NCBI RefSeq assembly: GCF_004683905.1 | Contig: NZ_CP038438.1 | Location: forward strand, 434,001-498,000 | Source of the DNA: Pseudomonas fluorescens | GTDB lineage: Bacteria > Pseudomonadota > Gammaproteobacteria > Pseudomonadales > Pseudomonadaceae | Direction of reading: 5' to 3' | Length of the DNA stretch: 64,000 bases | Shown here: positions 17,442-27,674 of the stretch, one piece after another | Numbering within the stretch: the stretch's first letter is position 1 | Layout: each line of letters starts with the position of its first letter | The notes under the pieces: model-generated | Database searches by the model: none | Told to the model about the DNA's origin: nothing | The model's input: the letters and a program-made list of their open reading frames with translations, nothing else | Made by a program: the position numbers and the translations under genes

Positions 17442-19661
17442 TCAATACAGATCCACGGGATCGACATCCAGCGACCAGCGCACCGCGCGCCCGCTCGGCA
17501 TCTGCTCTAATTCCAGCAACCAGCTGGCGAGCAACCGATGCAGCGGCGTCCGCGCTGTCGCCTGCACCAACAACTGTGCACGATAGCGACCGGCTCGGCG
17601 CTCCATCGGCGCCGGCACCGGCCCGAGCAATTCGATGCCGCTCAGATTCTGCTCGACCAGCAAGCGTTCGGCCGCGCTGCATGCCTCATCGAGAAAACCT
17701 TCGGCCTGCCCCGGTTTGTGCGCTTCGGCACGCAACAGGGCCAAGTGTGAAAACGGTGGCAGTCCGGCAGCCCGGCGCTCGCTCAAGGCCTGCTCGGCGA
17801 AAGCGAAGTAACCCTGCTCGGTCAGTTGCACCAATAAAGGATGGTCGGCCAGGTGGGTCTGGATGATCACCTTGCCCGGCTCCTCCGCCCGCCCGGCGCG
17901 CCCGGCGACCTGCACGATCAATTGCGCCATGCGCTCGCTGGCACGGAAGTCGCCGGAGAACAGTCCGCCGTCGGCATCCAGAATCGACACCAGCGTAACC
18001 CGGGGGAAGTGGTGCCCCTTGGCCAACATCTGGGTGCCGACCAGAATGCATGGCTGACCCTTCTGAATGGTCGCGAACAGCTGATTCATCGCGTCCTTGC
18101 GCGAAGTGCTGTCGCGGTCGACGCGCAGCACCGGGTAGTCCGGGAACAGAATCGCCAGGCGTTCTTCGGCGCGTTCGGTGCCGGCGCCCACCGGCCGCAG
18201 ATCGACTTTGTTGCACTTGGGGCATTGGCGCGGCGTGCGCTCGACGTTGCCACAGTGGTGGCAGCGCAGTTCGCCGTAGCGCTGGTGCACGGTCATTCGC
18301 GCATCGCAGCGTGAGCACTCGGACATCCAGCCGCAATCGTGGCACAGCAACGTCGGCGCAAAGCCGCGCCGGTTGAGAAACACCAGCACCTGCTGGCCGG
18401 CCGCGAGGGTCTGGCCAATGGCTTGTTGCATCGGCCCGGAAATGCCGCTGTCCAGCGGACGGCTTTTCACGTCCAGCCGCAGGAAACGTGGTTGCCTGGC
18501 GCCGCCGGCCCGCTCGTTGAGGCGCAGCAGGCCATAACGACCGGTGTAGGCGTTGTGCAGGCTTTCCAGTGAAGGCGTGGCGGACCCGAGGACGATCGGG
18601 ATGTTTTCCTGTCGCGCGCGCACCAGTGCCAGATCCCGGGCGTGGTAGCGCAGGCCTTCCTGCTGTTTATAGGAGCCGTCGTGCTCTTCGTCGATGATGA
18701 TCAGCCCCGGGTTCTTCATCGGGGTGAACAGCGCCGAGCGAGTGCCGATAATAATGTCGGCCTCGCCGTCGCGGGCAGCGAGCCAGGCGTCGAGGCGCTC
18801 ACGGTCGTTGACCGCCGAATGCAGCAGGGCGATGCGCGCGTTGAAGCGCTGTTCGAAACGCGCCAGGGTCTGCGGGCCGAGGTTGATCTCCGGGATCAGC
18901 ACCAGCGCCTGCTTGCCTGCTTCGAGGGTTTCGCGGATCAGTTGCAAATAGACTTCGGTCTTGCCGCTGCCCGTGACGCCGGCCAGCAGAAACGCGTGAT
19001 AACTGTCGAACCCGGCACGGATCGCTTCGTAAGCGGCGCGTTGTTCGGTGTTCAGCGGCAACTCCGGTTGCGCCAACCAATGTTCATGGCGCACGCCAGG
19101 AGCGTGCCGACGAATCTCTACTTGCACCAGACCCTTGGCCAGCAGCAGGTCGAGGCTGTCCTTGCTCAGCATCAGCTTGCTCAACAACTGATGGGCCACG
19201 CCGTGCGGGTGCTGCGCCAGTGTTGCCAGTGCTTCCCGTTGCCGTGGCGCGCGGGCGACGCGCGGATCATCGAGGCTGGCGCCGGGGGCGACTGACCAGA
19301 AGCGCTCCTGTCGCGCCTCGGCCAGTTCGCCCTGACGCAGCAGCACCGGCAGCGCCCAGCTCAAGGTGTCGCCGAGGCTGTGCTGGTAATACTGCGACGT
19401 CCACAGGCACAGCTTGAACAGTGCGGGCGGCAGCGGCGGCTCTGCATCGAGCAGGGCCAACGCCGGTTTGAGTTTCTCCAGCGGCACGTCGCTGGTATCG
19501 GTGATCTCGACCAGAATCCCGATCATCTCCCGCCGCCCGAACGGCACCCGCAGGCGCATGCCCGGCTGCAACTGGGCGCGCAGCACCCCGGCCGGGGCCC
19601 GATAGTCGAACAGGCGGCGCAGGGGCGAAGGCAGGGCGAGGCGCAGAATGGCGTCGGGCAC
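17442..19661 (-). CDS. priA: Primosomal replication restart helicase PriA
   Basis: 3'-5' DNA helicase that recognises stalled forks and reloads DnaB. The 739 residues include an N-terminal 3'-DNA-binding domain, Walker A AGVTGSGKTEVYLQL (about 228-242), the DEEHD helicase motif II, and a zinc-binding module with paired CxxC motifs (CHDCGWMSECSRCD, CHHCGNVERTPRQCPKC) inserted before the second helicase lobe, which contains QVAGRAGR. The start codon is GTG. It diverges from rpmE. Confidence 0.96.
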   Translation of the reverse strand: MPDAILRLALPSPLRRLFDYRAPAGVLRAQLQPGMRLRVPFGRREMIGILVEITDTSDVPLEKLKPALALLDAEPPLPPALFKLCLWTSQYYQHSLGDTLSWALPVLLRQGELAEARQERFWSVAPGASLDDPRVARAPRQREALATLAQHPHGVAHQLLSKLMLSKDSLDLLLAKGLVQVEIRRHAPGVRHEHWLAQPELPLNTEQRAAYEAIRAGFDSYHAFLLAGVTGSGKTEVYLQLIRETLEAGKQALVLIPEINLGPQTLARFEQRFNARIALLHSAVNDRERLDAWLAARDGEADIIIGTRSALFTPMKNPGLIIIDEEHDGSYKQQEGLRYHARDLALVRARQENIPIVLGSATPSLESLHNAYTGRYGLLRLNERAGGARQPRFLRLDVKSRPLDSGISGPMQQAIGQTLAAGQQVLVFLNRRGFAPTLLCHDCGWMSECSRCDARMTVHQRYGELRCHHCGNVERTPRQCPKCNKVDLRPVGAGTERAEERLAILFPDYPVLRVDRDSTSRKDAMNQLFATIQKGQPCILVGTQMLAKGHHFPRVTLVSILDADGGLFSGDFRASERMAQLIVQVAGRAGRAEEPGKVIIQTHLADHPLLVQLTEQGYFAFAEQALSERRAAGLPPFSHLALLRAEAHKPGQAEGFLDEACSAAERLLVEQNLSGIELLGPVPAPMERRAGRYRAQLLVQATARTPLHRLLASWLLELEQMPSGRAVRWSLDVDPVDLY

Positions 19662-19709
19662 GCGGGGGGATCTCTATCAACACAAAAGGAGGCTTGGCGC
19701 AGATCAACT

Positions 19710-19796
19710 GTGGGAGCGAGCTTGCTCGCGAACGCGGTGTGTCAGGCACGAAGTCATCAACTGGCACAACGCATTCGCGAGCAAGCTCGCTCCCAC
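19710..19796. repeat. REP/REPIN palindrome
   Basis: Inverted REP pair of the variant GTGGGAGCGAGCTTGCTCGC (A in place of G at the tenth base) in the divergent priA-rpmE gap, upstream of the rpmE promoter. Confidence 0.9.
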
Positions 19797-19850
19797 AGGG
19801 GAGTGCGTTCAAGCCCGGGAGCCTAGCAGACGGTCGGTCTCAGGGACAGC

Positions 19851-19878
19851 TTGCGCGATTGACATTGTCTGGTAGAAT
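19851..19878 (+). promoter_or_regulatory. Probable sigma-70 promoter of rpmE
   Basis: TTGCGC (19851-19856) and TAGAAT (19873-19878) are separated by 16 bp, about 70 bp upstream of the rpmE ATG. The assignment is by sequence match only. Confidence 0.55.
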
Positions 19879-19947
19879 CCGCGGCCTAATTACGTGCGGT
19901 ATTCAACAATAGTGTTGGGTGGCGGCACGCTAGCTGAGGAAGACATC

Positions 19948-20163
19948 ATGAAAGCTGATATCCACCCGAATTACCCAGAAGTTGCAGTAACCTGCAGCTG
20001 CGGCAACAAGTTCGAAACCCGTTCGACCTTCGGCAAAGCCCTGGCGATCGACGTTTGCAACGAGTGCCACCCGTTCTACACCGGTAAGCAGAAGACTCTG
20101 GACACCGGTGGCCGCGTTCAGAAGTTCGCCGACCGTTTCGGTGCCTTCGGCGCCAAGAAGTAA
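19948..20163 (+). CDS. rpmE: 50S ribosomal protein L31 (bL31, zinc-binding form)
   Basis: A 71-residue ribosomal protein beginning [20 protein letters not shown]. The CSC and CNEC pairs (C16, C18, C37, C40) mark it as the zinc-containing L31 form rather than the zinc-free paralogue made under zinc starvation. An 18-codon upstream extension is rejected because the AGCTGAGGAAG ribosome site precedes the ATG at 19948. The intrinsic terminator downstream lies inside the next gene. Confidence 0.97.
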   Translation: MKADIHPNYPEVAVTCSCGNKFETRSTFGKALAIDVCNECHPFYTGKQKTLDTGGRVQKFADRFGAFGAKK

Positions 20164-20204
20164 GATTGGTCATTCTGGAAAACTTCGACGGTTTCTCCAG
20201 GCTG

Positions 20205-20987
20205 ATGAAAAAGGCGTCCCTTGTGGGCGCCTTTTTTGTGTCCGCGATTTGGCTGTCCGCTGCCCAGGCATTTTGCCCCACGCCTGCCGGCCTCAGCAGC
20301 GTCAGCGTCCAGCGCGTGGTCGATGGCGACACGCTACGCCTGAGCGATGGGCGCAGTGTGCGGATGATCGGTCTCAACACGCCGGAGCTGGGCAAGCAGG
20401 GTCGCAGTGACGAGCCCTTCGCCGTGGCGGCGCGCAAACGCCTTGAAGCCTTGGTGGCGGACAGCGGTGGGCGGGTCGGTTTGCAACCCGGCCAGCAGGC
20501 CAAAGACCATTACGGTCGCACCCTCGCGCATGTCTACAGCACCAGCGGCACCAATCTTGAAGCGAAAATGCTCGCCGACGGCCTCGGTTTTCAGGTGGCG
20601 GTGGCACCGAATGTCGATCTTGTTACCTGTCAGCAGGCGGCCGAACGCAGCGCCCGGCAGGCCGGTCGGGGCCTGTGGCGCCAGTTACCTGTACTGAAAG
20701 CGGAGCAGATCCGCACTTCGGGTTTCGCCGTGGTCAGTGGGCGTGTGAGCAAGGTTCAACGCAATCGCGGCGGAATCTGGATCGAGTTGCAGGACTCGGT
20801 TGTACTGCGCGTTGCACCCAATCTGGTCGGACAATTCGACAACGCCCGGTTGCAGACGCTACAGGGCAGGCAGATCGAGGCTCGCGGCTGGGTCGTCGAC
20901 CGTTCGCGGCGTGGCGGGTTGAAACCGGGTCAGCCGCGTTGGCTGCTGCCGTTGACCGATCCGTCGATGCTGCAAAGCGCGCGCTGA
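20205..20987 (+). CDS. Secreted thermonuclease-family (SNase-like) protein
   Basis: A 260-residue protein with an N-terminal signal peptide (MKKASLVGAFFVSAIWLSAA, cleavage likely after AQA) and a staphylococcal-nuclease-like domain (about residues 30-165). The domain contains VDGDTLRLSDGRSVRMIGLN, the acidic TPELGKQG segment and YGRTLAHVY with the family arginine. The C-terminal 80 residues form a separate small beta-rich region. It probably acts in the periplasm or outside the cell on DNA or RNA. Signal-peptide codons 2-11 contain a strong terminator-like hairpin, so expression must depend on readthrough from rpmE or on a close promoter. Confidence 0.85.
   Translation: MKKASLVGAFFVSAIWLSAAQAFCPTPAGLSSVSVQRVVDGDTLRLSDGRSVRMIGLNTPELGKQGRSDEPFAVAARKRLEALVADSGGRVGLQPGQQAKDHYGRTLAHVYSTSGTNLEAKMLADGLGFQVAVAPNVDLVTCQQAAERSARQAGRGLWRQLPVLKAEQIRTSGFAVVSGRVSKVQRNRGGIWIELQDSVVLRVAPNLVGQFDNARLQTLQGRQIEARGWVVDRSRRGGLKPGQPRWLLPLTDPSMLQSAR
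20208..20237 (+). terminator. Intrinsic terminator of rpmE, inside the nuclease signal-peptide codons
   Basis: GGCG-T-CCC (20213-20220) pairs with GGGCGCC (20225-20231) around a 4-nt TTGT loop: seven GC pairs with one bulged T. The stem is preceded by five A and followed by six T. It lies 45 nt after the rpmE stop and within codons 2-11 of the gene starting at 20205. Confidence 0.8.
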
Positions 20988-21170
20988 AGAAAAATTGTAG
21001 ACATTTTTTCTGTCGATTGTGAACAGTCCAGCCCTTGTGCGCCGTGGCTCTTGGCCCAAAGTCGTAGGACAGGGCGCTTGACAGGGGTGACCGCTCAGTC
21101 TTGTGGGGACTTTGCGAGGCGCGTATCCTCGCTGACCAGTCTGTCCAACAGTAAAAAGCGGAATGCCAAA

Positions 21171-22439
21171 ATGTCTGATCTGAAAACTGCCGCTCTCGAA
21201 TATCATGCCAATCCTCGTCCAGGGAAGCTGAGTGTCGAGCTCACCAAGGCCACTGCTACCGCCCGCGACCTGTCGCTGGCCTACAGCCCCGGCGTAGCTG
21301 AACCAGTGCGTGAGATCGCCCGCGATCCTGAACTGGCCTACAAATACACCGGCAAGGGCAACCTGGTTGCAGTCATTTCCGATGGCACCGCGATTCTGGG
21401 CCTGGGTAACCTCGGCCCACTGGCCTCCAAGCCAGTGATGGAAGGTAAAGGTGTACTGTTCAAGCGCTTCGCCGGTATCGACGTATTCGACATCGAAGTC
21501 GACTCCGAAAGCCCGCAAGCCTTCATCGACACCGTAAAACGCATCTCCATCACCTTCGGTGGCATCAACCTGGAAGACATCAAGGCGCCTGAGTGCTTTG
21601 AGATCGAACGTGCTCTGATCGAGCAGTGCGACATTCCGGTATTCCACGATGACCAGCACGGCACCGCGATCGTGACCGCTGCGGGCATGATCAATGCCCT
21701 GGAAATCGCCGGCAAAACCCTGCCGGAAGCCAAAATCGTCTGCCTCGGCGCCGGCGCTGCGGCCATCTCCTGCATGAAGTTGCTGGTGAGCATGGGCGCA
21801 AAAATCGAAAACATCTTCATGGTTGACCGTACCGGCGTGATCCACTCCGGCCGTGATGACCTGAACCAGTACAAAGCCGTGTTCGCTCACGCCACCGACA
21901 AGCGCAGCCTGGCTGATGCTCTGAAAGGCGCTGACGTGTTCGTCGGTCTGTCCGGCCCGAACCTGCTGAGCGCTGAAGGTCTGCTGTCGATGGCGGCCAA
22001 CCCGATCGTCTTCGCCTGCTCGAACCCGGATCCGGAAATCTCCCCGGAACTGGCGCACGCCACTCGCAGCGACGTGATCATGGCCACCGGTCGTTCCGAC
22101 TACCCGAACCAGGTCAACAACGTTCTGGGCTTCCCGTTCATCTTCCGTGGTGCCCTGGACGTTCGCGCCAAGCGCATCAACGAAGAAATGAAAGTGGCTG
22201 CGGCCAACGCCCTGCGCGAACTGGCCAAACTGCCAGTGCCACAGGACGTGTGCGACGCCTACGGTGGTGCGCCTCTGGAATTCGGTCGTGAGTACATCAT
22301 TCCGAAGCCAATGGACAAGCGCCTGATCACCCTGATCTCCGACGCTGTGGCCAAGGCTGCGATCGAGACCGGTGTGGCCACCCTGCCGTATCCGAAGAAC
22401 TACCCGCTGAAAAGCGTGGATGACGTGTTCAACGGCTAA
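21171..22439 (+). CDS. maeB: NADP-dependent malic enzyme (short form)
   Basis: Oxidative decarboxylation of malate to pyruvate, producing reduced cofactor for biosynthesis. The 422-residue protein has the malic-enzyme N-terminal domain (YSPGVAEPVREIA; DIKAPECFEIE; VFHDDQHGTAIV) and the Rossmann segment with CLGAGAAAISCMKLL. It lacks the C-terminal phosphotransacetylase-like domain of the long MaeB form. Start at 21171 is chosen because the sequence from MSDLKTAALEYHANPRPGKL matches the family and the preceding 40 codons do not. Confidence 0.94.
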   Translation: MSDLKTAALEYHANPRPGKLSVELTKATATARDLSLAYSPGVAEPVREIARDPELAYKYTGKGNLVAVISDGTAILGLGNLGPLASKPVMEGKGVLFKRFAGIDVFDIEVDSESPQAFIDTVKRISITFGGINLEDIKAPECFEIERALIEQCDIPVFHDDQHGTAIVTAAGMINALEIAGKTLPEAKIVCLGAGAAAISCMKLLVSMGAKIENIFMVDRTGVIHSGRDDLNQYKAVFAHATDKRSLADALKGADVFVGLSGPNLLSAEGLLSMAANPIVFACSNPDPEISPELAHATRSDVIMATGRSDYPNQVNNVLGFPFIFRGALDVRAKRINEEMKVAAANALRELAKLPVPQDVCDAYGGAPLEFGREYIIPKPMDKRLITLISDAVAKAAIETGVATLPYPKNYPLKSVDDVFNG

Positions 22440-22460
22440 GCCGTTGTAGCGCTTCAACGA

Positions 22461-22492
22461 AAGCCCCGGCTTGTGAGAGTCGGGGCTTTTTT
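22461..22492 (+). terminator. Rho-independent terminator after maeB
   Basis: AAGCCCCG (22461-22468) pairs with CGGGGCTT (22481-22488), followed by a T run. It is placed 21 nt after the maeB stop. Confidence 0.9.
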
Positions 22493-22493
22493 G

Positions 22494-22708
22494 TGCCTGA
22501 AGATCAAGAGCCCCCTCACCCTAACCCTCTCCCAAAGGCAGAGGGGACTGACCGAGTTGTCTGGGTTCATACGCCGACCTATAAGGGTGGTGTCGATTAT
22601 GGATTCGGCACAGCACGTTCAGGTCGGCGCAACGCCCGAGCATCCCCCAATCAGTCCCCTCTCCCTCCGGGAGAGGGCTAGGGTGAGGGGGCTCTTGATT
22701 TTCAGGCA
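22494..22708. repeat. Palindromic intergenic element, copy 2, with 40-bp terminal inverted repeats
   Basis: The ends TGCCTGAAGATCAAGAGCCC (left) and the inverse of TGCCTGAAAATCAAGAGCCC (right) form imperfect 40-bp terminal inverted repeats (about 38 of 40 match). The core CCCCCTCACCC...GGGTGAGGGGG at 22511-22691 is the same type as 6337-6514, but its interior is in the opposite orientation. The element fills the 320-bp space between the convergent maeB and mrcA genes together with their terminators. Confidence 0.82.
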
Positions 22709-22710
22709 TA

Positions 22711-22747
22711 AAAAAGCCCCGCACTTCTTTCGAAGGCGGGGCTTTTT
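22711..22747 (-). terminator. Terminator of mrcA (bidirectional in form)
   Basis: AAAAAGCCCCGC (22711-22722) pairs with GCGGGGCTTTTT (22736-22747). Read on the minus strand, the stem is followed by a T-rich tract 12-50 nt after the mrcA stop. The symmetrical A/T flanks could also stop plus-strand transcripts. Confidence 0.85.
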
Positions 22748-22759
22748 GGGGCGCATTGA

Positions 22760-25207
22760 TCAGAACAGATCGATCGGTGCCTGCTCATCCGCCGGCAGCG
22801 GACTGCCCGGTACGGCGCCGTTGCCCAGCTCATTCACCGAGGGCGGCGTGTCTTCGGACTTGAACAGCTCGAAGTAGGCGCCCGGCGTGCTCGGCGTTGC
22901 CGCACGACCGCTGACCGGATCCACCCGCAGGCTGAGAATTCCTTCCGGCTCAGGCTGTACGTGCGGCGGCTTGTCCTTGAGCGCGGCAGACATGTAGTTC
23001 ATCCAGATCGGCAACGCCACGGTGCCACCAAACTCGCGGCGACCAAGGCTTTCCGGCTGGTCAAAGCCGGTCCACACGGTGGTCACGTAATCGGCGTTGT
23101 AACCGGAGAACCACGCATCCTTCGATTCGTTGGTGGTACCGGTCTTGCCGGCGATGTCGCTGCGACCCATGGCCAGTGCGCGGCGTCCGGTGCCGAGCTT
23201 GATCACGTCCTGCAGCATGCTGTTGAGGATGTACGTGGTACGTCCATCGACGATCCGCTCGGCAACGGCCGGCGCTTGTGGCGCAGTGGCAGCGCCCGGT
23301 GCTTCACCCGGAACCGGTGCGGCGTTGACGGTGATCGGCTGAGACTCCGGCGCGGCAAGGCCATCGGTCGCCGAGCCACCCTGTGGCACGGTCGGCGGGT
23401 TGGCGACGAACAGCGTGTCACCGTTGCGGCTTTCGATCTTGTCGATGATGTACGGGGTGATCTTGTAGCCGCCGTTGGCAAAGGTGCTCCAGCCGGTAGC
23501 GATTTCCATCGGGGTCAGGGTCGCGGTGCCCAGCGCCAGCGACAGGTTCGGCGGCAGGTCCTGCTTGTTGAAGCCGAAGCGGGTGATGTAGTCGATGGTC
23601 TTGCCCACACCCATCGCCTGCAACAGGCGGATCGACACCAGGTTACGTGACTTGTACAGCGCCTCGCGCAGACGGATCGGGCCGAGGAAGGTGTTGGTGT
23701 CGTTCTTCGGCCGCCAGACCTTGTCCAGGTACTCGTCGACGAACACGATCGGCGCATCGTTGACCAGCGTCGCGGCGGTATAACCGCTGTCCAGTGCAGC
23801 ACTGTAGACGAACGGCTTGAAGCTCGAACCCGGCTGACGCTTGGCCTGCAGGGCGCGGTTGTAGTTGCTCTGCTCGAACGCAAAGCCGCCGACCAGCGAG
23901 CGGATCGCGCCGTTCTGCGGATCCAGCGATACCAGCGCGCCTTGCGCCTGCGGGATCTGGCTGAATTTCAGCGAATTGTTCGGCTGACGCTGCACGCGAA
24001 TCAGATCGCCGACCTGCGCCACATCCGACGGTTGGCGCGGTGCGGCGCCCATGCTGTTGGTGTTGAGGAACGGCCGCGCCCATTTCATGGTGTCCCAGGC
24101 GACGTGTTCTTCGCCGGTACGGGTCAGCACCTGCAAGCCATTCTTGTCGACCTGGGTAACGATGGCCGGCTCCAGGCTGCTGATGGTGCGCTGCTTGGTC
24201 AGCTCGGTCGCCCAGGCTTCGTGAGTCTTGCCCGGCAGGCGCGACTCGGGTCCGCGGTAGCCATGGCGCTGATCGTAGGTCATCAAGCCTTCGTGCAGCG
24301 CGGTGTTGGCCATTTCCTGCAGGTTGCTCGGCACCGTGGTGGTGACGCGGAAACCTTCGGTGTAAGCGTCGCTGCCATAGCGACCGACCATTTCGGCACG
24401 GGCCATTTCGGCGATGTACGGTGCGTTCACTTCCGGGGTCGGCACGTGATAGCTGGCGTTCAGCGGCTCGTTGATCGCGGCGGTGTAGTCAGCCTCGGAA
24501 ATCTTTCCGAGCTTGTACATGCGTCCGAGAATCCAGTCGCGGCGCTCCTTGCTGCGCGCCGGGTTGGCCAGCGGGTTGAAGCGCGACGGGGCTTTCGGCA
24601 GGCCGGCGATCATCGCCATCTGCGCCAGGCTGACGTCGCGGATCGACTTGCCGTAATACACCTGCGCCGCCGCCTCGATGCCGTAGGCGCGGTTACCCAG
24701 ATAAATCTTGTTCACGTACAGCTCGAGGATCTCGTCCTTGGTCAACTGCCGTTCGATCTGCAGGGCCAGAAGAATCTCGGTGGTTTTGCGCGAGAAGCTG
24801 CGTTCGCTGGTCAGGAAGAAGTTCTTCGCCACCTGCATGGTGATGGTGCTGCCGCCGGACTGAATGTGCCCGCTTTTGACCAGTTGGGTCGCGGCGCGCA
24901 TCAGGCTGCTCGGATCGACGCCATAGTGGTTGGCGAAATTGTCGTCTTCAGCACTTAGTAACGCATTAATGAAATTGGGTGGAATGTCGGCGAAACGGAT
25001 CGGAGTACGGCGCATTTCGCCAAATTCTGCGATCAACTTGTTGTCGCTGCTGTAGACCCGGAGCGGAATCTGCAACTGAATGCTTCTCAGCGCCTCCACA
25101 GACGGCAAACCCGGACTAAGGTAAAGAAACGCGCCGCTGAGACCTAAAAGCAGTCCGCAGAAAACGGCGACGATGGACCAACCGAAAAATTTCAGCAGAC
25201 GAATCAA
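22760..25207 (-). CDS. mrcA: Penicillin-binding protein 1A (bifunctional transglycosylase/transpeptidase)
   Basis: Polymerises and cross-links peptidoglycan (also called ponA). The 815 residues comprise an N-terminal membrane anchor, a GT51 transglycosylase domain with the catalytic-Glu motif AEDDNFANHYGVD near residue 86, an OB-like insert, and a transpeptidase domain with SxxK in GSSFKPF (Ser near 461), SRN and KTGTTN. The start is a TTG codon (M-IRLLKFFGWSIVAVF); the upstream extension to 25264 has no family resemblance. It diverges from pilM, the arrangement conserved in Pseudomonas. Confidence 0.94.
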   Translation of the reverse strand: MIRLLKFFGWSIVAVFCGLLLGLSGAFLYLSPGLPSVEALRSIQLQIPLRVYSSDNKLIAEFGEMRRTPIRFADIPPNFINALLSAEDDNFANHYGVDPSSLMRAATQLVKSGHIQSGGSTITMQVAKNFFLTSERSFSRKTTEILLALQIERQLTKDEILELYVNKIYLGNRAYGIEAAAQVYYGKSIRDVSLAQMAMIAGLPKAPSRFNPLANPARSKERRDWILGRMYKLGKISEADYTAAINEPLNASYHVPTPEVNAPYIAEMARAEMVGRYGSDAYTEGFRVTTTVPSNLQEMANTALHEGLMTYDQRHGYRGPESRLPGKTHEAWATELTKQRTISSLEPAIVTQVDKNGLQVLTRTGEEHVAWDTMKWARPFLNTNSMGAAPRQPSDVAQVGDLIRVQRQPNNSLKFSQIPQAQGALVSLDPQNGAIRSLVGGFAFEQSNYNRALQAKRQPGSSFKPFVYSAALDSGYTAATLVNDAPIVFVDEYLDKVWRPKNDTNTFLGPIRLREALYKSRNLVSIRLLQAMGVGKTIDYITRFGFNKQDLPPNLSLALGTATLTPMEIATGWSTFANGGYKITPYIIDKIESRNGDTLFVANPPTVPQGGSATDGLAAPESQPITVNAAPVPGEAPGAATAPQAPAVAERIVDGRTTYILNSMLQDVIKLGTGRRALAMGRSDIAGKTGTTNESKDAWFSGYNADYVTTVWTGFDQPESLGRREFGGTVALPIWMNYMSAALKDKPPHVQPEPEGILSLRVDPVSGRAATPSTPGAYFELFKSEDTPPSVNELGNGAVPGSPLPADEQAPIDLF

Positions 25208-25396
25208 GGCTTTTGAACATCCAGGGCAAAGAATGAATTGGGCGGCAGGGTTCCGGTAACACACAGAACAGCCTGGGCCGGCAGTAAAAAGCGGAAAAAA
25301 ACGCTGGGCATTATAAGCACTTTTCTGCTGGGGGCGTCATTTGCGCTTCTGTCAAGACGGGGTGAAGGAACGCAATGCGTATTACAGAGTCCGTAA

Positions 25397-26487
<1,091 letters not shown>

Positions 26488-26488
<1 letters not shown>

Positions 26489-27054
26489 TGGCGCGGATCA
26501 ACCTTCTCCCCTGGCGTGAGGAACGTCGCGAAGAGCGGCGCAAACGCTTTCTGCTGATCCTGATCGGGGTGTTCGTCGGTTCGGTGGGCGCAGTGTTCAT
26601 CGCCGATCAGATCTTCAGTACCGCCATCGAGCGGCAGGCAGCACGCAATGACTACATTGGCAAACAGATCGCCGTGGTCGACGAACGGATCAAGCAGATC
26701 AGCGAACTCAAGGCACGGCGCCAGCAACTGGTCGAGCGCATGCGCATCATCCAGGACTTGCAGGGCAACCGGCAGATCAGCGGACGGATCTTCGACCAAC
26801 TGGCGCGCACGCTGCCGGACGGGGTGTATTTCACCAGCGTGAAATTGCTCGGCAAGACGCTGTCGATCAGTGGCGCGGCGGAGTCGAACAATCGCGTCTC
26901 GGAGCTGATGCGCAATCTGGACGCTTCCGACTGGTTCGATGCGCCCAGCTTGAACGAGGTGAAAGCGACGACCGCCGGTCAGGTGGATCAGGCCAACGTC
27001 TTTCAGCTGACTGTGCGTCAGACCCAGCCAGCCGTGACGGAGGGCGAAAAATGA
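26488..27054 (+). CDS. pilN: Type IV pilus assembly protein PilN
   Basis: Bitopic inner-membrane protein whose cytoplasmic N-terminus, ARINLLPWREERREERR, carries the INLLPWR motif that docks into PilM. The 188 residues have one membrane helix (about 22-42), a coiled coil, and a periplasmic ferredoxin-like domain that pairs with PilO. The start overlaps the pilM stop and the end overlaps pilO by 4 nt, so the stoichiometric partners are translationally coupled. Confidence 0.95.
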
Positions 27055-27674
27055 AGCCGTCCGAATGGCTGCAAAGTCTGCGCAACATCGACTTCAACGA
27101 TCTGGACACCAGCAATATCGGCTCCTGGCCGGCCGCGGTGAAAACTATCGCGGGAGCATTGCTGGCGGTGCTGGTGTTGGCGCTTGGCTATAACTTTTTT
27201 ATCAGCGACATGGAAAACCAGCTGGAAGCCAAGCGTCAGGAAGAGGACACCTTGAAGGAGCAGTTCGCCAGCAAGGCGCACATGGCTGCCAACCTGGAGC
27301 TCTACACCCAGCAGATGAAGGAGATGGAGACCTCCTTCGGCGTGCTCTTGCGGCAGTTGCCCAGCGACACCGAGGTCCCGGGATTGCTCGAGGACATTAC
27401 CCGTACCGGGCTGGGCAGCGGTCTTGAATTCGAAGAGATCAAGCTGCTGCCGGAGGTGACCCAGCCGTTCTACATCGAGCTGCCGATCCAGATCACTGTC
27501 ACCGGGGCTTACCACGACCTCGCGACCTTCGTCAGTGGCGTCGCCGGGTTGCCACGGATCGTCACCTTGCACGATTTCGAACTGGCACCGGCCAATCCCG
27601 ACGGCGGGACGAAGCTGCGCATGAGCATCCTCGCCAAGACCTACCGCTATAACGACAAGGGGTTGGACAAATGA
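27051..27674 (+). CDS. pilO: Type IV pilus assembly protein PilO
   Basis: Partner of PilN in the periplasmic alignment complex between the inner membrane and the PilQ secretin. It has 207 residues, with one membrane helix (about 30-50, TIAGALLAVLVLALGYNFF), a coiled-coil stretch (MENQLEAKRQEEDTLKEQF) and a periplasmic ferredoxin-like domain (about 100-200). It overlaps pilN and pilP by 4 nt each. Confidence 0.95.
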   Translation: MKPSEWLQSLRNIDFNDLDTSNIGSWPAAVKTIAGALLAVLVLALGYNFFISDMENQLEAKRQEEDTLKEQFASKAHMAANLELYTQQMKEMETSFGVLLRQLPSDTEVPGLLEDITRTGLGSGLEFEEIKLLPEVTQPFYIELPIQITVTGAYHDLATFVSGVAGLPRIVTLHDFELAPANPDGGTKLRMSILAKTYRYNDKGLDK

